From Novosphingobium sp. CECT 9465 (GTDB lineage Bacteria > Pseudomonadota > Alphaproteobacteria > Sphingomonadales > Sphingomonadaceae), in NCBI RefSeq assembly GCF_920987055.1, contig NZ_CAKLBX010000001.1, forward strand, positions 2,652,501 to 2,716,500: a DNA stretch of 64,000 nt. The letters are read 5' to 3'. Below, in pieces: positions 18,044 through 25,221 of this stretch (position 1 is the stretch's first letter; each line of letters opens with the position of its first letter). The notes under the pieces were generated by a model. The model was not told the origin of the DNA and did no database searches. It saw nothing but the letters and a program-made list of their open reading frames with translations. The translations under genes were made by a program, and so were the position numbers.

Positions 18044-18961
18044 ATGACGGACGACAAACGCAATTTCGCTGGAAAGACCGCCTTCATCACCGGGGGAGTC
18101 AATGGCATCGGCTTCGGCATTGCCCGCGCCCTTGCCATGGGAGGCATGGATCTCATCCTGACGTACCGCAAGGGACAGGATCGCGATGAAGCGGCGGGGT
18201 GGCTGGCCGATCAAGGCCTGCCGCCCGCCCGCTTCGTCCATCTGGACGTAACCGACCGGGATCGTTTCGCGCAGGTGGCGGCCGAAGTCGGCAAGGTTCA
18301 TGTGCTGGTCAACAACGCCGGCGTCAGCGTGTTCGGGCCGACGGACGAGGCGAGCTATGCCGATTACGACTGGATCATGGGGGTCAACTTCGGCGGCGTG
18401 GTCAACGGCCTCGTCTCGTTCCTGCCAGGCATGAAAGCCCACGGGGAGGGAGGCCATGTCGTCAACGTGGCCTCAATGGCGGCATACCTGTCAGGACCGC
18501 AGGCGGGCATCTATACCGCCAGCAAGTTCGCGGTGCGCGGGTTGACGGAAAGCCTTCGCTACAATCTGGCGCCCCACGGCATCGGCGTTTCGCTGATGTG
18601 CCCCGGCCTTACGCGCACGAACGCCTGGACGAGCGCGCTCAAGCGGCCTGATGGCTTCGGCGATTCCGGTTTCGCTCCGGTCGATGCAGGAGAACTCGAA
18701 CAATTCGGCACCGCATTTGATTTTGGCATGGACCCGCTGGAAGTGGGCCGGAAAACGCTTGCCGGGATGATAGCCAACAAGGGCCTGATCCTTACGCACG
18801 GGGAATTTGCCGAAGATTTCGCCGAAATCTACCAGACTTCGCTCAATGCCCTGCCCCAAGAGGAAATTCCCGAAGGCCGCCTCCACATCGAACGCCTGCG
18901 CCGCGCCGGAAACAAAGCGGCATCTCAAGGCAATCTGGTGGGTTTGAACGATCTGACGTGA
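18044..18961 (+). CDS. SDR family NAD(P)-dependent oxidoreductase
   Basis: A 305-residue classical short-chain dehydrogenase. The cofactor loop is TGGVNGIGFGIA (TGxxxGIG type), NNAGVSV follows, and the catalytic set is Ser in NVASMAAYL and YTASK (Tyr-xxx-Lys). The C-terminal 60 residues are longer than in a minimal SDR. The start at 18044 follows GAGGAG at good distance. It is downstream of putA with the same orientation but 72 bases apart and is followed by a strong hairpin. The substrate cannot be told from sequence. Confidence 0.88.
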   Translation: MTDDKRNFAGKTAFITGGVNGIGFGIARALAMGGMDLILTYRKGQDRDEAAGWLADQGLPPARFVHLDVTDRDRFAQVAAEVGKVHVLVNNAGVSVFGPTDEASYADYDWIMGVNFGGVVNGLVSFLPGMKAHGEGGHVVNVASMAAYLSGPQAGIYTASKFAVRGLTESLRYNLAPHGIGVSLMCPGLTRTNAWTSALKRPDGFGDSGFAPVDAGELEQFGTAFDFGMDPLEVGRKTLAGMIANKGLILTHGEFAEDFAEIYQTSLNALPQEEIPEGRLHIERLRRAGNKAASQGNLVGLNDLT

Positions 18962-18975
18962 CGCCCTATGAAAAC

Positions 18976-19006
18976 GGGAGCATTGGCTGCTGCTGCCAAT
19001 GCTCCC
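18976..19006. terminator. Perfect 12-bp hairpin after the SDR gene
   Basis: GGGAGCATTGGC and GCCAATGCTCCC form a perfect 12-bp stem with a 7-base loop, 15 bases after the SDR stop. On the + strand no T-run follows, while the complement has GTTTTC after the stem, so it may act in either direction or as an RNA-end stabiliser. It separates the putA region from the lasso cluster. Confidence 0.55.
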
Positions 19007-19167
19007 GCAATCGGATCATGCGCTTCATCCTGCCCCATTTAACGATACAACGTCGACAAGGTTTCCGGATGAAACGAATATTCGGCCAGAGCGATCGCTG
19101 CATATTTGGCGGTGACCATTCCGCTGCGCGATGATAGGCAAAAGTCCGGTTCTGACGGGGTGGGCAA

Positions 19168-19950
19168 TTGTCACAGACACTGGAATGGTACGATTCGATC
19201 TGGCTGCGTCGCTATTTTGCGGCGCGGGAGATAATCGCAAAAGCTGCACCATCGCGATTGCCTGAGTTCGAAAATGCCATGGCGGTCTTCCGTACGGATC
19301 CGTCCTACGAAGTGCAGCACATCAGAGGCTTTCTCGATGAGCGGGAACTCAAGAACCTGCGCGAGGAAGTCGCTGCGATCCCACGCGAAGCGCTAGAGTT
19401 GCACGAGGTCAAGAAATTCGGCCGCCTCATCGTACATGACTGGCCACCGTTCGTCGCGATGCAGGCAAAGCTTGTGGACTTCGTTTCCGAACTGGCCGGG
19501 GAACGCGTCGAACCCTGTTACAACTTCCTGTCGCTCTATTCGCGACGCGGCGTCTGCGAACCACACCTCGATACGCCATCAGCCAAGTGGACTTTCGACC
19601 TGTGTATTGACCAGAGCGAACCCTGGCCGATCAGTTTCAGTTCCATCATTCCCTGGCCGGAAGATCGCGACGCACTGGTCGAAGACTGGCGCGCGGTGAA
19701 GGAAGCCCGCTCCCATTATAAAATCCGCAGCCTATCGCTTGAACCGGGGGAAGCGCTGCTCTTCTCAGGGGCCAGCCAATGGCATTTCCGCGATCCGATT
19801 CCAGCCGATGGACGGCGCGCGTTCTGCGACCTGCTGTTCTTCCATTATATCCCTGAAGGCACATCTGAATTGGTACAGCCGCGGAACTGGGCGCGGCTGT
19901 TCGATGTTCCAGAACTCGACACGATTCCCGGTATCGAGCTACATGCGTAA
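19168..19950 (+). CDS. 2OG-Fe(II) oxygenase-like protein, candidate lasso tailoring enzyme
   Basis: A 260-residue protein with a jelly-roll oxygenase signature: the facial triad His133 and Asp135 in CEPHLDTPS and His206 in GASQWHFRDP, with Arg216/Arg217 ten residues later placed for 2-oxoglutarate. SLEPGEALLFSG before the distal His is typical of these enzymes. The start is a TTG at 19168 behind GGGGTGGG. It is convergent with the lasso genes, its end 33 bases from the B1 gene. 2OG oxygenases that beta-hydroxylate lasso cores are known (canucin-type clusters), so a hydroxylation role is a reasonable inference; an unrelated neighbouring gene is the alternative. Confidence 0.7.
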   Translation: MSQTLEWYDSIWLRRYFAAREIIAKAAPSRLPEFENAMAVFRTDPSYEVQHIRGFLDERELKNLREEVAAIPREALELHEVKKFGRLIVHDWPPFVAMQAKLVDFVSELAGERVEPCYNFLSLYSRRGVCEPHLDTPSAKWTFDLCIDQSEPWPISFSSIIPWPEDRDALVEDWRAVKEARSHYKIRSLSLEPGEALLFSGASQWHFRDPIPADGRRAFCDLLFFHYIPEGTSELVQPRNWARLFDVPELDTIPGIELHA

Positions 19951-19983
19951 ACCGATCCGCGCATAGGCGCGGGTGACCTGAAT

Positions 19984-20280
19984 TCAACCGGCCGTAATCA
20001 GGCCCTGCTGCGCAAATTGAGCCAGCAATTCCGAAAGGTCGGCGTCCAGCAGTTCGGGTTCTACATCGAACGCCTCAAGCAACTGGTCGCGCGCCTGCAT
20101 GGGCGAAAGACCGTCTTCGAGCATTTTCCAGAATTGTCCGCCTACGGGATTCAGCCCGAAATAAGTGCCGCTGGCAAGATCGAGCAGCATGGTCTCATCG
20201 CCAACTTCACGGGCAACCACGTCTTCCGACAGCGTGAAAGTATCGGTCAGTTTCAAGTCAGGCACCTTTCCTCGTGGCAT
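19984..20280 (-). CDS. Lasso peptide B1 protein: PqqD-like RiPP recognition element
   Basis: A 98-residue PqqD-family protein: LTLSED-type start (TDTFTLSEDVVAREVGDET), LLDLASGTYFGLNPVGGQFW, then a helical end (ARDQLLEAFDVEPELLDADLSELLAQF). Such winged-helix elements bind the leader of the precursor, especially its YxxPxL part, and present it to the B2 peptidase. The start at 20280 (MPRGKVPD) overlaps the kinase gene by 23 bases; an upstream TTG at 20307 is possible. It is the last gene of the minus-strand lasso unit. The family is clear and the role follows from context. Confidence 0.9.
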   Translation of the reverse strand: MPRGKVPDLKLTDTFTLSEDVVAREVGDETMLLDLASGTYFGLNPVGGQFWKMLEDGLSPMQARDQLLEAFDVEPELLDADLSELLAQFAQQGLITAG

Positions 20281-21136
20281 GCGGAATTGACCTCGCATGC
20301 TCTGCAATCGCCTCTATCGTGTTATCCAGCCGAGCGAAATCCCTGGGATAGTCCAAGGCATACATGGGACAGCTTTCCGCAAGCGTGGCCATCAGCCCGA
20401 AATGCTTGCGGACCCGGCCCTTGTCCTTGGAATCCAGCAGGAATGAATGTTGCAGCAAGGCATCGATCGCCGCTGCATGGCCCAGCGGCCTGAACACCGG
20501 CTCATCGGAAGCCGGCTCTTCCAGCACGTATATCCCGCGCAAGGGCGCGCAATCATCGGCATGCGGCAGAACAGCGCTTGACGGTACGCGGACCTTGGAA
20601 ACGAGGCCAAGCTCATCGCGATCAGGCATCTCGATACCGAGCACGGCGCATTCGCTGTCAGGCAGAAGGCGGATCGAAGCGAGATAGGGCCTTACCAGAA
20701 ATTCGCCACCATCGCGTTCCAGCAACAACCCGTCATCGGTCAGAAAGGCATATCCGGCATGGGCCATGGCCGCAGCCATCGTGGATTTGCCGCGTCCGCT
20801 CTGGCCGAGGAAGCCATAAGCCCCGCCATCGATGACCACGCAACTGGCGTGAAGCACCGGAACGCCATCATATGTCCACAACAACGGAAGTATCTGGTTT
20901 GAAAAAATATTATCGCAATAATCGTCAGGTACATCGGGCGCCGGGATGCAGGTTACCTGCCTTGCGGGAAGATCGATGATGTAATCGCCGCAATCGACGA
21001 ACCGCACGTAGAACCCATCGGCGGCGCGATGGAACATCGTCGAAACGTCACCATCGTACGAACGCCAGACATCGAACGGCTCGTCAGCAAGAGGCTCCTG
21101 CTCCTGCGCCGGACGCCACACGAGCGTATAGGTCAT
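20258..21136 (-). CDS. HPr-kinase-like lasso peptide kinase
   Basis: A 292-residue protein with an HprK/P-type C-terminal kinase fold. A His-x-Ser element (VLHASC, His96) precedes the P-loop GQSGRGKST (residues 111-119), and a paired Asp (FLTDDGLLL, residues 134-135) follows, as in HPr kinases. There is no HPr or PTS gene nearby. Homologous enzymes in lasso clusters (PadeK, ThcoK) phosphorylate the C-terminal Ser side chain of the precursor. The precursor here ends in Val, so the target must be another residue, or the activity differs. It overlaps the methyltransferase by 4 bases (ATGA) and B1 by 23. Confidence 0.85.
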   Translation of the reverse strand: MTYTLVWRPAQEQEPLADEPFDVWRSYDGDVSTMFHRAADGFYVRFVDCGDYIIDLPARQVTCIPAPDVPDDYCDNIFSNQILPLLWTYDGVPVLHASCVVIDGGAYGFLGQSGRGKSTMAAAMAHAGYAFLTDDGLLLERDGGEFLVRPYLASIRLLPDSECAVLGIEMPDRDELGLVSKVRVPSSAVLPHADDCAPLRGIYVLEEPASDEPVFRPLGHAAAIDALLQHSFLLDSKDKGRVRKHFGLMATLAESCPMYALDYPRDFARLDNTIEAIAEHARSIPHATRKGA

Positions 21137-22257
21137 GACGAAACCCTGGCCAGCTCATCCCTTACGAACCGCGAGATTTCCTGCGGACTCGGAAACAGGT
21201 CCGGGTGATCGCGCAGCACGGCCTGTTCGATCTCCTCGCCGGTCATCGCCTCATCGATATAACCGAGCACGATCCGCAAGGCATGGCCGCGCTCATTCAA
21301 CTTGCGCGACGATACGCTGGGCTTCATGCGTTCGCTGATCGACATGGGCATGCTGGCCCAGTTCGAATACTTCTGCAGCTTGCCGGTTGCCGGATCACGC
21401 ACCGACCAGGCCATGATCGAATTCTGGTGGCCGACGCGGACAGACACTTCAACCCTGTCGCCCGCCGAAACGGCAAGTGGCTGGTCGAAGCCGAGAAACA
21501 CCTGGTATCGCCGGATCTTGTCGCGCGCGAGTGGCGAATTCGTCATGGTGATGCCGCCGCCAAGATCGCAATCGAACCAGCCACCGATGCCATCGAGAAC
21601 ACCGGAATCCTCGGCAGTAAGGCTTGCGCTGAACGCCAGCGTTTCGGCCACGTCCTCGCCCAGTTCGACGCCGCCCGCAAGAACGGGTTCGGTGACGATT
21701 TCGGTGGGTGCATATTCCACGGGGTGCTTGGTGCTGACCGCGTAGCTGCGCAGCCAACGATATTCGTCAGGAACCTCAGGCGTTCCCCAGGCATCAAGCA
21801 GGCTGCGACTGGAGGGCGAACGTACGCCTGCGAGATAAAGGCGGAGGCGTTCCGGGATCATGCGGCCACCCGGCTTCAGCAACCGGCGGCGGGCATCTGC
21901 CATGAGATTGAGAATACCGTAATCTATGCCGAAATATCCGACATGATCGCAGATTAGAACGTCGACCTTTTCCGGCAGTTCTGCCCGGAAGGTCTGTTCA
22001 TTGATGCATGTATAGCGATCGCCAAATCCGGCGCGCCGGGCCGATTCGGCCGCAATGTCCACTGCATCGGTGCCATCGATGCCCCAGGCCTTACCGGCCC
22101 CGGCCTTCAGACACATCATGCCCAAGATGCCAAAACCGCATCCCAGGTCAGCAACGACATCACCGGGAGAAACAACTTGGTCGATGGCGCGGGCGTATCT
22201 GGACAGCCTGCGCACATCGACCAAGTAACCCCGGTGTTCAGAAAGTGTATCTGACAC
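21133..22257 (-). CDS. PRMT-like SAM-dependent methyltransferase in lasso cluster
   Basis: A 374-residue class I methyltransferase. Motif I is VVADLGCGFGILGMM, the acidic post-I is WGIDGTD, and CDHVGYFGIDYGIL lines up with the arginine-methyltransferase double-E loop (SEWMGYFLLYES type). The first Glu is Asp here and the second is displaced. KPGGRMIPERLRLYLAG and the beta-rich second half also resemble PRMTs. The GTG start is 33 bases after the precursor stop, and the end overlaps the kinase, so it is co-transcribed with the precursor. The core lacks Arg, so the methyl acceptor is probably not core arginine. Confidence 0.8.
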   Translation of the reverse strand: MSDTLSEHRGYLVDVRRLSRYARAIDQVVSPGDVVADLGCGFGILGMMCLKAGAGKAWGIDGTDAVDIAAESARRAGFGDRYTCINEQTFRAELPEKVDVLICDHVGYFGIDYGILNLMADARRRLLKPGGRMIPERLRLYLAGVRSPSSRSLLDAWGTPEVPDEYRWLRSYAVSTKHPVEYAPTEIVTEPVLAGGVELGEDVAETLAFSASLTAEDSGVLDGIGGWFDCDLGGGITMTNSPLARDKIRRYQVFLGFDQPLAVSAGDRVEVSVRVGHQNSIMAWSVRDPATGKLQKYSNWASMPMSISERMKPSVSSRKLNERGHALRIVLGYIDEAMTGEEIEQAVLRDHPDLFPSPQEISRFVRDELARVSS

Positions 22258-22290
22258 CTGTCAACCCAACAGCAATCGGGTTTCTGGCGA

Positions 22291-22446
22291 TTATACGCCC
22301 ATCATGTTCAGGAGGCCCATGGCGTCCGAACCAGCCGACGACATGCCGCCGGTGAGTTCACGAACCGAACCGTACACCATCAGGGTCGGACGAGCGTAAG
22401 CAGCGCGAGCAGTGGTCTTGCGAGCGTTCTTGTTGAGTTCGGTCAT
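22291..22446 (-). CDS. Lasso peptide precursor (leader plus 18-residue core)
   Basis: A 51-residue peptide read by hand, starting MTELNKNARKTTARAA. The leader has Tyr17, Pro20, Leu22, Gly26 and Thr32 in exact YxxPxLxxxGxxxxxT spacing, the recognition pattern of split-B lasso systems. Cleavage two residues after the key Thr (after Gly33) leaves GMSSAGSDAMGLLNMMGV. Gly1 and Asp8 fit an 8-membered macrolactam. The 10-residue loop and tail (AMGLLNMMGV) are hydrophobic and Met-rich, with no charged residue and no C-terminal Ser. The ATG follows GGAG at a 7-base spacing. The genes that follow on the same strand are methyltransferase, kinase and B1. Confidence 0.9.
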   Translation of the reverse strand: MTELNKNARKTTARAAYARPTLMVYGSVRELTGGMSSAGSDAMGLLNMMGV

Positions 22447-22652
22447 GTCCAGTCTCCAGTTCACAATAGATCGAAAGCAAGCTCGGATGATCTGAATCGG
22501 TTTTGGTTCATTTCAGAATCGCGCCTTCTTAACCTTGACACTAAGTGATTTGCAGGTTCGCAGCAAGTCACATTTTGCATTGCACAATATTTTGGCCGTG
22601 CACTTTCCATTCGCAACAGGTGTTTTTCATAACTTTAGTTATATATCCAGAT
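22447..22652 (-). promoter_or_regulatory. AT-rich gap carrying the likely precursor promoter
   Basis: 206 bases between the cyclase stop and the precursor start, markedly more AT-rich than its surroundings. The precursor operon should start here. A weak pair on the minus strand (TTGCGA, 17 bases, AAAATA) is visible but unconvincing. ATAACTTTAGT lies at 22629-22639 and again inside the cyclase end at 22745-22755. No further small gene was found. Confidence 0.45.
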
Positions 22653-24545
22653 TTAAGCGATTTCTTCCATATTTTTAAGAACATACCATCCATAGATGCG
22701 CCACAGTTCCCAGATGCCTTCGCCCGTCTCTTCGTAATTTTTATATAACTTTAGTAAACCATCTTTGCATACTTCTGGTCTATTCTCATCGGGTATTGTT
22801 TGGAGGAATAGCGAAGCGAGCGGTTGCAGCTGGCGATCAAACGTAAAGCTGAACTCCGCTTTACTGCGTCGATTCAAGACGGATTCGGGCAAATCGTGCC
22901 GCAAAGCCCCTAAATGTATGCGTTTGCCGTAGCCATCGAAGAAGCGCATTTGTTCGGGCAGGCCGAAGATGAACTCGATATAGCGCCGACTGTACATCGG
23001 AGTGCGAAGTTCGATGCCGAGCCGCGCCACCAGTCTGGCGGAAAGATCGCGCAGGAATTCGAAGAACGGGTTTTGCAGTTCCCGCCACAGCCTCCGTCGT
23101 ACCGGATGGCGGATTTTCCAGTTCTGGTCCTGCTGGTGCGCAACTTCGCGTTTTTCAGCCAGCCGTTCGAGAATCGCCCGCGAGGCCCAGTGCGGTCCAT
23201 TGCCGAGGTGTTCGCCCCAAGGCTGGCGATGCCTGCGCAAATGGCGCATCGCCCCGTCGAAAGCCATCGGCGCCATGGGCCGGAATCCATAGCGGAACAG
23301 GCGCTCTCCTGCATACTTCCATCCGTTGCGCCGCTTCATGTGCCGCAATTCGCGCACCACCCCGCCAAGATTGCCCTCAAGCAGCATTTCATTGAGCACG
23401 AACGCCGACCCACCCACGAATTCGTCACCACCCTCGCCATCGAGCAGCACCCTGCAGCCATGCTGGCGCACCATCTCCACTTCGGCAAACATCGACTGGC
23501 TGTTGGGGAAGTACGGCATGTCGCACTCCACTTCGATCTGCCGGGCGAACCACGAAAGATCAGGCACGGTGCGCGGCGTTTCGTGGATCGGTACGCCAAG
23601 AAAACGGCCGACGTCGCGGGCATATTCGATTTCGTCCGACTTGTCCCCCGGCACCCCTGAAAGGGTGAAGCCCAGCGCATCAGGTGCGGGCAGGCGGTCA
23701 CCCTCCTTCAACCGCCGGGCGAGCGCGAAAATAGCGGACGAATCGTGCCCCCCGCTCACTTCACAGGCCACCGGAACCTGACTGCGGGACGCCCGTCGCA
23801 CACTGTCGAGCAGTACCTCGCGATAATGCTCGTAATACTCTTCTTCGCGCTTGTAGCGGATCGAGGTTTCCAGCGGTGGCGTCCAGTACCGCCGAACCTT
23901 GGGTCCATTGCCGTCAACACGCAGGATGGACGCCAGCGGCAGGCGCATCACTCCGGTCCAGACCGTTTCGTCGAGCGAATAGAACTCGCTCGCCAACTGC
24001 TCGGCCATCTGGTCGGGATTGAGTTTCCTTGCAAAATCCCCCGCCGCCAGCACGGCCGCAATGTCAGACGCCACTACCAGACGCCGACCGTCCCAGTGAT
24101 AGTGGAACGGCCGCATGCTGACGTGGTCCTTGGCGCAGAACACCGTGTTGGTCCGGCCATCGCGAATCACGAAGGCAAACTCGCCCTCGATGCGGATCGC
24201 ACAATCTTCACCCCACGTTTCATAGGCATGGAGGATCAGTTCGGCGTCGGACCGATTGCGCAACCGGGCCTTGCGCTCAAGCAACTGTTCGCGCAACTCG
24301 TCGGGATTGGCCAGCCAGCCGTCCATCGCGATAACCAGTCCGCCATCGCTGCTGACCAGCGGCTGACTGGCTTCCAGCGATTCCGCCGTGGTGTGGAACA
24401 TGCAGTGCCCCAGGGCGAAGGTCTTGCCGATCTCGTGACGGATCCCGTCGTGAGCGCGGAAGTCCATCGCTGCGGTCATCCGGTGGATCGCCGCTTCATC
24501 TACAGGCTGATTGTCGAAACGTACGATCGCTGCAAACCCGCTCAA
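22653..24545 (-). CDS. Lasso cyclase, asparagine-synthetase-like (C protein)
   Basis: A 630-residue AsnB homologue. It has an N-terminal Ntn/glutaminase-like half and a PP-loop synthetase half with SGGHDSS at residues 264-270, the AMP-forming site that activates the core Asp8 side chain. The glutaminase nucleophile Cys2 of true AsnB is Ser here (start MSGFAAIV), as expected for cyclases that use an internal amine. The start is taken as TTG at 24545 behind CGGAG; the frame stays open 130 codons further, but that part reads as the antisense of the B2 gene. The last ~70 codons are AT-rich. Confidence 0.93.
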   Translation of the reverse strand: MSGFAAIVRFDNQPVDEAAIHRMTAAMDFRAHDGIRHEIGKTFALGHCMFHTTAESLEASQPLVSSDGGLVIAMDGWLANPDELREQLLERKARLRNRSDAELILHAYETWGEDCAIRIEGEFAFVIRDGRTNTVFCAKDHVSMRPFHYHWDGRRLVVASDIAAVLAAGDFARKLNPDQMAEQLASEFYSLDETVWTGVMRLPLASILRVDGNGPKVRRYWTPPLETSIRYKREEEYYEHYREVLLDSVRRASRSQVPVACEVSGGHDSSAIFALARRLKEGDRLPAPDALGFTLSGVPGDKSDEIEYARDVGRFLGVPIHETPRTVPDLSWFARQIEVECDMPYFPNSQSMFAEVEMVRQHGCRVLLDGEGGDEFVGGSAFVLNEMLLEGNLGGVVRELRHMKRRNGWKYAGERLFRYGFRPMAPMAFDGAMRHLRRHRQPWGEHLGNGPHWASRAILERLAEKREVAHQQDQNWKIRHPVRRRLWRELQNPFFEFLRDLSARLVARLGIELRTPMYSRRYIEFIFGLPEQMRFFDGYGKRIHLGALRHDLPESVLNRRSKAEFSFTFDRQLQPLASLFLQTIPDENRPEVCKDGLLKLYKNYEETGEGIWELWRIYGWYVLKNMEEIA

Positions 24546-24636
24546 ATCCGTGCTCCGTATGGCGTTGCAATGGTTACGGGGATTGATTCGTCCCGCCTGT
24601 GCTACTAGCAATGGCGCTGCACCCAAGCGAACGGCA

Positions 24637-25177
24637 ATGACCCCTCCTCCGCCAATACAGAATGCAGCGCCCGATGTCGCGCAGGAGATACCGTTCCATC
24701 GGCCGGTCCAGGCAAAGGTGCCGATGCTGCGCGCGCTTCGTGAATTTCCCCGCCTGATCCGCCTTGGTCCGCGCGGGTTGAGCGACATGGTCATTGCGGC
24801 CTGGGAACTGGCCGTGGCCCATCGCACACTGCGCAGGCATCCGGTCAGTACGCTTGGCCTGCTGCAAAGCAACCGGGCAGAAAGCGCCGGAGACGACCTC
24901 ACCGCGCAGCAACGCCAGCGCATCGCCCGCATCACTTATGCCTTCGATGTGGTTCCGCCGCGCGTTCCCTTCCGCTCCGATTGCCTGGTGCAATGTCTTG
25001 CCGGCCGACGCTGGCTGGCGCCATGGCATTGCCACACGCATCGCCATCGGCGTGAAGCGCGATGAACACGGCGCCCTGCTCGCTCATGCCTGGCTCTGCG
25101 CCAACGAGATCGTGGTCACCGGCGGCGATGTTTCCGATTTCGAGGAATTCCGCACACCGCGAAGGAATTTGCCCTGA
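24637..25177 (+). pseudogene. Lasso leader peptidase B2 (transglutaminase-like), split by a frameshift
   Basis: Two reading frames together give one B2 protein. The first frame (from ATG 24637, or from 24724 for the usual ~150-residue length) runs through TYAFDVVPPRVPFRSDCLVQ with nucleophile Cys116 and RRWLA. The second continues HGIATRIAIGVKRDEHG, then LLAHAWLCANEIVVTGGD with the catalytic His and a likely Asp, to the TGA at 25175-25177. The shift lies at about 25015-25022 in CTGGCGCCATGG; loss of two bases from a GCGCGC run would explain it and restores family spacing. As read, no product contains both Cys and His. Sequencing error, true loss or recoding are all possible. Confidence 0.85.
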
Positions 25178-25221
25178 ACCGTGCCATCGGAATCATTGCC
25201 AGCCATTTCGACCGGCGACAG

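Noticed and set aside
22250..22300. AACCC/GGGTT small hairpin between precursor and methyltransferase as a terminator
   Set aside because: Only 5 base pairs and no T-run; too weak to call an attenuator.
24546..24935. N-terminal 130-residue extension of the lasso cyclase
   Set aside because: The frame is open, but the translation is low-complexity and antisense to the B2 gene; the cyclase domain starts at the TTG at 24545.
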